In this document: piece after piece, positions 13,741 to 18,832 of the stretch
Position numbering within the stretch: the first letter of the stretch is position 1
Layout of the letters: each line of letters starts with the position of its first letter
Assembly (NCBI GenBank): GCA_041946755.1
Contig: JBHGBB010000055.1
Coordinates: 1-18,832 of the forward strand
Source of the DNA: JBHGBB01 sp041946755
Lineage (GTDB): Bacteria > UBP4 > UBA4092 > JAOAEQ01
DNA length: 18,832 nt
Direction of reading: 5' to 3'
The notes under the pieces: model-generated
What the model saw: the letters and a program-made list of their open reading frames with translations, nothing else
Database searches by the model: none
What the model was told of the DNA's origin: nothing
Made by a program: the position numbers and the translations under genes

Positions 13741-14408
13741 AGCACTTCATCGAAATCATCGATTCTACCGATATCTTTCCAATATTTGTTAATGGTATAA
13801 ATTGATATCTCTTTTTTATCTCTAATCAAGGTTTTAATTACATCAGTTATATCCAAGTATTCGTTTCCAGAGATATAATTCACTATTTCCGGACTGACGA
13901 TATATATCCCTGCAATAATCGGAAAAGTCAGGGTAGGTTTTTCGGTAACCTGAATAATCTTATTTTCCTTCAATTCAGCTACTCCGAATGGAATTGGAAA
14001 CGATTGCTGTTTAACCCCAATCGTCAAAATGGATTGATTGTGGTCGAGATGATACTGATACATCTTTTTAAAATCAGTTTTGGTAAGGATATCACCGTTG
14101 ATCAATATCGTCGGTTGATCAAGCCATTCTTTCAGTTTTCCCAATCCACCGGCAGTACCCAACTGTTTCTCTTCAACCACATAGCGGATATTAACTCCGA
14201 AATTCTTCCCATCCTGAAAATAAGCGGCGATAAGGTCAGCTTTATATCCGGTAGTAATGGCAATATCGGTGAATCCGAAATCCCGGAATTGTTCGATAAT
14301 AATTTGCATAATCGGTTTTCTGCCGACCGGTAGCAAAGGTTTCGGAATCGTATGGGTAAATGGCTGGAGACGAGTCCCCTGCCCGCCTGCCATGATAATC
14401 GCTTTCAT
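13719..14408 (-). CDS. Sugar-1-phosphate nucleotidyltransferase
   Basis: NTP-transferase enzyme of 229 aa that couples a sugar-1-phosphate with a nucleoside triphosphate to give an NDP-sugar. The nucleotide-binding signature is MKAIIMAGGQGTRLQPFTHT (1-20) with the lysine of PKPLLPV (K23), then EKQLGTAGGL (80-89) and the metal-binding aspartate in ILINGD (D106). The C-terminus has KYWKDIGRIDDFDEV, typical of this group. CBS domains, present in the PtmE type of GDP-sugar enzyme, are absent. I prefer ATG at 14408, which gives the standard MKAIIMAGG start, over ATG 14423 in repeat DNA. It follows a nucleotide-sugar dehydratase gene in the same orientation, so the two may act in sequence. The sugar and nucleotide cannot be read from sequence alone. 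Confidence 0.85.
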   Translation of the reverse strand: MKAIIMAGGQGTRLQPFTHTIPKPLLPVGRKPIMQIIIEQFRDFGFTDIAITTGYKADLIAAYFQDGKNFGVNIRYVVEEKQLGTAGGLGKLKEWLDQPTILINGDILTKTDFKKMYQYHLDHNQSILTIGVKQQSFPIPFGVAELKENKIIQVTEKPTLTFPIIAGIYIVSPEIVNYISGNEYLDITDVIKTLIRDKKEISIYTINKYWKDIGRIDDFDEVLKENTEW

Positions 14409-14424
14409 AAGAAAGGCAGTCATA

Positions 14425-14485
14425 AGTCCGAAGTCTGAAGTCCTAAGTTATTTCTTAGGACTTAGGACTGAAGCCTTAGGACTGC
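14425..14485. repeat. Inverted heptad arrays between the two sugar-nucleotide genes
   Basis: Three 7-bp units AGTCCGA (14425-14431), AGTCTGA (14432-14438) and AGTCCTA (14439-14445) are followed by inverted units TTAGGAC (14455-14461, 14462-14468 and 14476-14482). The innermost parts form a perfect 10-bp stem, AAGTCCTAAG (14438-14447) with CTTAGGACTT (14454-14463), around TTATTT. On the minus strand, the direction of both flanking genes, no T-tract follows the stem, so it is not an obvious terminator for them. Confidence 0.8.
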
Positions 14486-14488
14486 TTT

Positions 14489-15484
14489 TTATATATTATA
14501 AATATGGGTTTTAAATATGTTGATATTATCGCTAATCCAATCGATAGTTTGCGTTAATCCTTCATCAAGACTGGTTTTTGGTATCCAGCCGGTAGCTTGG
14601 GTTAATTTCCGGGAATCAGCCATTAATTGTTCAACCTCACTGGTGGTGGGTCTGATTCTAGTCGCATCGAAAATGATTTTAACCTGTTTATCCATCAACT
14701 TAATGATTTTCTCTGCCAGTTCACCAATCGATATCTCGATATTACTTCCGGCATTAAATACTTCTCCGATGGTTTTATCCGATTCGGCCACAGCGAAGAA
14801 TGCGGAAACGGTATCCGCGACAAAAGTAAAATCCCGTTTTGGTGCCATCGCACCGAGGAGTATGGTATTCTGAGTTAATGCTTGCGAAATGATAGTTGGG
14901 ATAACTGCTCTACTCGATTGCCGTGGTCCGAAAGTATTAAATGGTCGTAATGTGGTTACCGGTAATGCATAGGATTTAACGAAACTTTCCACGATTTTAT
15001 CTGCTCCGATTTTACTGGCGGCATAAGGAGATTGCGCTTGCAATGGGTGTTTTTCATCAATCGGAACATATTGCGCCGTCCCATATACTTCGCTACTGGA
15101 AGCATGAATAACTCGGATGGTTCCGAGTTTTTTTGCAGATAATAGAACATTAGTCGTACCGAGAATATTGGTTTCAATCACATCTTGCGGATAGAGATAA
15201 GAATAGGGTATAGCAATCAACGCTCCAAGATGGAATACAATATCGATATCCTGCATTGCCGATTCTACTGCACGCTGGTTTCTTAAATCCCCGGCGATAA
15301 TCTCTAATTTATCCTGGATTAAAGGCGATAGCCATTCCAACGCACCCCGGTCTCCCCGGGAATTATACCGGATAAACGCTTTAACTTTTGCTTTCTTTTC
15401 AACCAACTGCTCTACCAAATGACTGCCGATAAAGCCACCGGCACCGGTAACCAGAACTTTTTTCCCTTCCCAAGTATATGGCAT
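14489..15484 (-). CDS. LegB-like nucleotide-sugar 4,6-dehydratase (extended SDR)
   Basis: NAD-dependent short-chain dehydrogenase/reductase of 331 aa, closest in character to the LegB/GDP-sugar 4,6-dehydratase group used to make 6-deoxy amino sugars and nonulosonic acids for surface glycans. The NAD-binding motif GAGGFIG is at 14-20. The region LGALIAIPYSY (86-96) precedes the catalytic SSSEVYG (129-135) with E132, then Y154-x3-K158 in SPYAASK. RPFNTFGPRQSSRAVIPTII follows, typical of this group. I chose ATG 15484 because an ideal Shine-Dalgarno (GGAGG, plus-strand 15492-15496) lies 7 nt before it; a longer frame from 15523 adds 13 residues with no support. No aminotransferase or synthase of the legionaminate pathway is in the window, so the end product is unknown. 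Confidence 0.85.
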   Translation of the reverse strand: MPYTWEGKKVLVTGAGGFIGSHLVEQLVEKKAKVKAFIRYNSRGDRGALEWLSPLIQDKLEIIAGDLRNQRAVESAMQDIDIVFHLGALIAIPYSYLYPQDVIETNILGTTNVLLSAKKLGTIRVIHASSSEVYGTAQYVPIDEKHPLQAQSPYAASKIGADKIVESFVKSYALPVTTLRPFNTFGPRQSSRAVIPTIISQALTQNTILLGAMAPKRDFTFVADTVSAFFAVAESDKTIGEVFNAGSNIEISIGELAEKIIKLMDKQVKIIFDATRIRPTTSEVEQLMADSRKLTQATGWIPKTSLDEGLTQTIDWISDNINIFKTHIYNI

Positions 15485-15508
15485 ATTTAATCCTCCAGTT
15501 TGAACATA

Positions 15509-15637
15509 AATGTCAAATATCAAAGTTCAAATATCAAATTAATGACCAATGTCAAATTACTAATGTTAGAATAATTTGGCTTTAAATATTCAAGCATTTG
15601 AAATTCATTTGGCATTGGGATTTTGGCATTTGACATT
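15509..15637. repeat. Inverted heptad-repeat element (ATGTCAA type)
   Basis: The left arm steps in 7-bp units ATGTCAA (15510-15516), ATATCAA, AGTTCAA and ATATCAA (to 15537). The right arm, read on the other strand from 15637, gives ATGTCAA, ATGCCAA, AATCCCA and ATGCCAA. The tips AATGTCAAAT (15509-15518) and ATTTGACATT (15628-15637) are perfect reverse complements. It fills almost the whole spacer between the DUF2723 gene and the dehydratase gene and shares exact 10-13 bp words with 816-922. Confidence 0.8.
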
Positions 15638-15640
15638 ATT

Positions 15641-17878
15641 TTATTTGACTACTATTGTACCACAGTTAATATATGGATTCGATTGTTTCTGTCCTTGAAC
15701 ACTGGGTAAAACAAAACCTTTATCATCCAGGAGACTAATAGTCAGATTATATTCATCTTCCAGCATGGTTAATGGTATCATAACCCGATAATGTTCTCGG
15801 TAGATTTTCCCGGATTCCCATTGTGAGGTAGAAATCAGACTATATACCGGGCTGAACTTCTCCGCAAAAACTGCTTTTTCATTAACGGTATATATCTGGC
15901 CGGCAGTATTCGGTAACATCATGATACCGCGATAATCTTTATCCGGTTTCTTATTCGCCTGCCAGAATAAAGTAAGTGTAAAAACCGCTCCCGGTTTTAT
16001 TGGCTTCTGATTTTCGAGGATACATTGCCGTAACGATATCGTATCATCGAAGGTAGCGATATTCGATTTTGTCTCTAGATTAGCAGGATTAACGTTTATC
16101 ATAGTATTAACCAGTTCAGAATTACCTAATTGATATAATATCCCCGGCGCTAAATATTGTTTTTCACGAATTGAGGTTAAGTCCGGTAAGAAATTCCCGA
16201 TCGGTATAAACGCTCGATACTGAGCGATATAATTTTCATAATAGGTTATATAAATCGGCCGGGTTAGTTCGTTCGGCTCGATAATATTTTGAATTAAACC
16301 ATTTCCCCAATCTTTCTGGGAATAGAGAAGATGGTTAATCAGTGTAAATTTAAATTCCGGTTCGCTTTTAAAGAATTCGGCATACCAGGGATACATTAGG
16401 AAGTTTGACCCGAATATCGTTACTTTCGGATTAATCTTTTCAACGTATTTCGCATACCATAAGGGGAAAATATCGTTATCGCCGCCGGTTAATATAACTG
16501 CGTTCTTTTCCACCGATTCCAAACTATTTTTCGCATAATAATAAGCGGTATAATCATCATGTCGGTTAACCGTGTTATATGATGCAAGTAACGGAATTAG
16601 GACAAGAACTATCGGTAGGAATAATGGAATTATCGTTAATTCCGGCATCGATTTTTTCAGCCAATTGCATGGAGTAAATAAACCGACTGCTATCCAGATA
16701 ATCATGATCAGATAGGTTGATAGATAATAAGGTTCAATATCAGCGATTTGATAATTGATTACTGCACCGAGGTTTGCTAATACTACCAGAATACTAAACC
16801 AGAACCAGAATCTGCTCTTGCGGTATAATTGGAACAATCCTATAATACCTAATCCCACAAGGAGACTTCGAACTAAGATAACTAACCAAACGCTAATAAT
16901 CCCTAGATGTAGCGTATTCGGCATCCATTGTTGACCAAGAAGATAGATGAATCTATCGAAATTGCGGATTAAAATGAAGAGATAATCACTGGCACTTTCC
17001 ATTCCCATACCCGGGCTGGTAGAAAACATCCGCATTTTAAAATCCCCCCCGGTTAAGGTGCTGAATAAACCGGAAAAGGTATTCGGTGCATTCCAGTTGA
17101 TTATTGGCGATTGCACCGAGCGGATTATAAGATAAAGATAACTCAGACTGCCGAATAGCATCAAGATTAATGCATACCAGAGCGGCTTATAATGGGTTTG
17201 TTTAATCGTGTTTCTCTGTTTGAGAATTAAGATAATGAACGCCGGTAATAAAAGAATACTTAATAAATGATGCGCTAACATCAATCCATATATTAAAGTA
17301 CTGGTATAAAAGAACCGGAGTTCGCCAGATTGATACCATTTAAACCAGAGATAGATTAATGAAACCGTATAAAGGATTTGAAGAGTATGTACTTCCGAGA
17401 TAACGGCATATTGCCAGAAGGTTAGCGAAAAAGCGAATAATAGGCTACCACAACTAGCCACCAACTGAGGGAGGAAAGAAGAAGGAAGAGGAAGGACATC
17501 ATTTAATTTCGGATTTTGGATTTCGGATTTCGGATTGATTTCTGTTGTTGGTTCAATTTTGGATTTTTCGATTAATAATGAGAGTAATTCCAGAAGAAAG
17601 AAATATAGCATTACTGCGCTCAACGCGGCGGCAAGCGTTGATAATAAGTTCAATCTCCATCCGATATTACCAAATGGGATAAGAGTAGTAACCAATTTCC
17701 CGAGGAGCGTATAGATCGGATAACTGGTCGGATGTCCGATACCGAGGGTATAGGCAACGGTTATGAACTCACCGGAATCGCCCCAAGAGACGGTTGGCGA
17801 TAAGGTAGCAAGATAAATAACTAATGTAATAATAAAAACCAAAATGGCTATAAGTACGGGTGATTGTTTTGAGTGCAT
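15641..17878 (-). CDS. DUF2723 multi-membrane protein, GT-C glycosyltransferase-like
   Basis: Large membrane protein of 745 aa with ten or more predicted helices. The N-terminal TLSPTVSWGDSGEFITVAYTLGIGHPTSYPIYTLLGKL is the DUF2723 signature; its Asp/Glu in a first periplasmic loop resembles the active-site loop of GT-C, lipid-linked-sugar-using transferases. A second family motif, GGDNDIFPLWYAKYVEKINP, lies near residue 463. About residues 625-745 form a beta-rich extracytoplasmic domain (PGAVFTLTLFWQANKKPDKDYRG). Residues 115-124 (NPKSEIQNPK) are encoded by an embedded 7-bp repeat. ATG 17878 is preferred to the TTG at 17917, which would lie in the likely -35 element. It probably acts in surface-glycan or protein-glycan synthesis, matching the nucleotide-sugar genes downstream, but the reaction is not established. 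Confidence 0.85.
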   Translation of the reverse strand: MHSKQSPVLIAILVFIITLVIYLATLSPTVSWGDSGEFITVAYTLGIGHPTSYPIYTLLGKLVTTLIPFGNIGWRLNLLSTLAAALSAVMLYFFLLELLSLLIEKSKIEPTTEINPKSEIQNPKLNDVLPLPSSFLPQLVASCGSLLFAFSLTFWQYAVISEVHTLQILYTVSLIYLWFKWYQSGELRFFYTSTLIYGLMLAHHLLSILLLPAFIILILKQRNTIKQTHYKPLWYALILMLFGSLSYLYLIIRSVQSPIINWNAPNTFSGLFSTLTGGDFKMRMFSTSPGMGMESASDYLFILIRNFDRFIYLLGQQWMPNTLHLGIISVWLVILVRSLLVGLGIIGLFQLYRKSRFWFWFSILVVLANLGAVINYQIADIEPYYLSTYLIMIIWIAVGLFTPCNWLKKSMPELTIIPLFLPIVLVLIPLLASYNTVNRHDDYTAYYYAKNSLESVEKNAVILTGGDNDIFPLWYAKYVEKINPKVTIFGSNFLMYPWYAEFFKSEPEFKFTLINHLLYSQKDWGNGLIQNIIEPNELTRPIYITYYENYIAQYRAFIPIGNFLPDLTSIREKQYLAPGILYQLGNSELVNTMINVNPANLETKSNIATFDDTISLRQCILENQKPIKPGAVFTLTLFWQANKKPDKDYRGIMMLPNTAGQIYTVNEKAVFAEKFSPVYSLISTSQWESGKIYREHYRVMIPLTMLEDEYNLTISLLDDKGFVLPSVQGQKQSNPYINCGTIVVK
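17510..17537. repeat. Heptad repeat embedded in the DUF2723 coding sequence
   Basis: Four 7-bp units CGGATTT (17510-17516), TGGATTT (17517-17523), CGGATTT (17524-17530) and CGGATTG (17531-17537) on the plus strand. Read on the coding strand these are AAATCCG-like units in a frame that yields EINPKSEIQNPKL, because three heptads equal seven codons. It sits in a polar loop between membrane segments, flanked by a pyrimidine-rich stretch encoding LPLPSSF. Confidence 0.85.
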
Positions 17879-17887
17879 AAGATAGAT

Positions 17888-17917
17888 ACTATAATATACA
17901 CTACCAACCCTCGGCAA
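17888..17917 (-). promoter_or_regulatory. Candidate promoter for the minus-strand glycan operon
   Basis: On the minus strand TTGCCG (17917-17912) is followed by 18 bp and then TATAGT (17893-17888). The ATG of the DUF2723 gene begins only nine bases after the -10, so a transcript starting at the usual distance would have a leader of two or three bases. No Shine-Dalgarno is present, which fits a leaderless message. An alternative -10 TATTAT with 15-bp spacing overlaps it. Confidence 0.35.
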
Positions 17918-18162
17918 GATAATTATAGGTTATGAAGATATTTATGGTTAATAGTATCGTTCGAATACAGCCAATGGAAAAAAACTATTACATTTGGAAA
18001 CTCCCTTCCGAAAATATTTATATAACTAAAGTAAACTATCGTATAATTCAGGGAAGCTTGTCTCTTTTTCCTTAGAAATTGAGTACATCACTTTTTCTTT
18101 TTATGTAATATAGTTTTTGTCTTGAATCTTTTTAAAAATGAAATAGCGATTTCGGTCAAGAA

Positions 18163-18190
18163 ATCAAATTGGCAATCTGCCAAATTGATC
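18163..18190. repeat. Near-perfect palindrome P7 (heptad type)
   Basis: ATCAAATTGGCA (18163-18174) and TGCCAAATTGAT (18178-18189) pair with one A-A mismatch around ATC. It can be read as units ATCAAAT (18163-18169) and TGGCAAT (18170-18176) followed by inverted partners. It closely resembles P4 at 150-178, including the following GATCC. Confidence 0.7.
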
Positions 18191-18397
18191 CGGTGGCTAT
18201 TTAAGACGAGTATATCACCTATTTTAGGTTATTGCATTTATTGTTGTTAGACTAAGTATTGGAAGTTATAGTTTATATTCATGCAGGTAAGCATATAATT
18301 AAAACCACCTAAGGAAGCTTTTTGATGTATATAAAACCCTACCCTTTATTATAGGAATTCAATATGCTGAATCCATCTCGTTATCTTCCCACATAGG

Positions 18398-18429
18398 AGC
18401 GAACCGGTGGTTCGCTAGTCATCTTTTTT
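18398..18429 (+). terminator. Hairpin P8 followed by a T-run
   Basis: AGCGAACC (18398-18405) and GGTTCGCT (18409-18416) form a perfect 8-bp GC-containing stem with a three-base loop, and six T residues follow at 18424-18429. The shape is that of an intrinsic terminator on the plus strand, but no plus-strand gene is visible upstream and the T-run starts seven bases after the stem. It may instead be a relative of P1, which has the same 8+3+8 plan. Confidence 0.35.
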
Positions 18430-18575
18430 CTCCGGATTTATTCCCAGTATTCTATCAAACCATTACGGTACATTCGTACTATTAGCTTGCGAAAATACTC
18501 ACTATTTAACAACCTCTGATTCTCGTTTGCTTTAGCCAAATTTGAGCTATTATACCCAGATCATTTTTCTATATT

Positions 18576-18590
18576 AATGTCAAATATCAA
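18576..18590 (+). repeat. Short copy of the ATGTCAA heptad element
   Basis: AATGTCAAATATCAA here is identical over 15 bases to 15509-15523, the start of the heptad element between the DUF2723 and dehydratase genes. It consists of units ATGTCAA and ATATCAA. It is an isolated fragment with no inverted partner nearby. Confidence 0.6.
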
Positions 18591-18706
18591 GTTCTTAATT
18601 CACAGTTACCCTTTTTTATTTTGCATTACTTATTATGCCTGCAATATTAAAGATTGAAGATTCATTTCATATCCTTCTCATATTTCGAAACAAGTCCGGC
18701 GCATAC

Positions 18707-18731
18707 CTAGTGTGCCTTTAACCCACACTAG
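18707..18731. repeat. 8-bp inverted repeat near the right edge
   Basis: CTAGTGTG (18707-18714) and CACACTAG (18724-18731) are exact reverse complements with a nine-base loop. A further TAGTGTG occurs at 18775-18781. Spacing and symmetry would suit a dimeric DNA-binding protein as well as an RNA hairpin. No T-tract follows on either strand. Confidence 0.4.
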
Positions 18732-18832
18732 TTCCTCTCCGGTTTCGATCCAGTGACAAACTGGTTTCATTGTATAGTGTGTTTACTACTATATATGATT
18801 GTATTTATTTAGGTTATTTAAATAAACAATAT

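Larger units (their letters stand above)
17918..18832. other. Gene-free region with scattered hairpins
   Basis: Over 900 bases to the window end in which I find no convincing coding sequence, tRNA, rRNA or known RNA family. Stop codons are frequent in all frames I looked at. It contains three small inverted repeats (18163-18190, 18398-18416, 18707-18731), one more 5-bp hairpin CCAGT/ACTGG (18750-18764), and a short heptad-type fragment at 18576-18590. It could be a regulatory or decayed region upstream of whatever lies beyond the right edge. Confidence 0.6.

Noticed and set aside
15485..15523. Extended dehydratase frame from 15523
   Set aside because: The ideal ribosome site lies in front of ATG 15484, and the additional residues are encoded by repeat-like DNA.
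17950..18000. A tRNA, because of TTCGAAT near 17960
   Set aside because: No acceptor or anticodon stems can be formed around it, and the flanking bases do not fit a T-arm.

Overview
The window looks like a chromosome segment from an uncultured, moderately AT-rich, Gram-negative-type (diderm) bacterium. Evidence for an outer membrane is a lipid A-type acyltransferase next to LptC-like and LptA-like proteins. The phylum cannot be fixed from this sequence. Gene order (ylxM-ffh-rpsP-khpA-trmD-Methyltrn_RNA_4-rplS-rnhB-yraN) is the widely conserved SRP/ribosome/tRNA-modification neighbourhood. Two departures are that rimM is missing between khpA and trmD, and that a TM1570-type RNA methyltransferase follows trmD directly.

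Layout. (1) 1-333: no gene; six consecutive perfect or near-gapless palindromes (arms of 8 to 20 bp) followed by a good sigma70-type promoter. (2) 378-6314 (+): translation and RNA block, ylxM, ffh, rpsP, khpA, trmD, an RNA methyltransferase, rplS, rnhB, yraN, rpsT. The long khpA leader is rich in potential RNA structure. (3) 6325-8273 (+): envelope block, LpxL/HtrB-type acyltransferase, LptC-like, LptA-like. (4) 8300-11935 (+): a chaperone block with a J-domain/TPR protein whose HPD motif reads HPP, a divergent GrpE coupled by an ATGA overlap, and a divergent short DnaK. A terminator-like hairpin follows. (5) 12047-13708 (+): a zinc-ribbon/TPR protein with one membrane segment. (6) 13719-17878 (-): convergent surface-glycan block, a sugar-1-phosphate nucleotidyltransferase, a LegB-like nucleotide-sugar 4,6-dehydratase, and a DUF2723 multi-membrane protein. 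(7) 17918-18832: about 0.9 kb with no recognisable gene but several more hairpins.

The most unusual signal is not a gene. Most longer intergenic gaps, and one place inside a coding sequence, hold DNA built from 7-bp units, often arranged as an array followed by its inverted counterpart so that the whole could fold as a hairpin. The units differ in sequence from site to site (AAATCCC-, AAGTACC-, AAGTCCT-, ATGTCAA-, CTAGAAG-like), but the 7-bp step recurs. Several of the short perfect palindromes at both ends of the window can also be read as two heptads plus two inverted heptads. This suggests one repeat-generating process acting at many loci. It resembles in form the heptanucleotide STRR repeats known from filamentous cyanobacteria, but the gene content here is not obviously cyanobacterial.

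The second point of interest is the J-protein/GrpE/DnaK trio. All three depart from the canonical family at functional positions, and they sit between lipopolysaccharide-export genes and a membrane TPR protein, so a specialised envelope-related Hsp70 system is possible. That is inference from context only.
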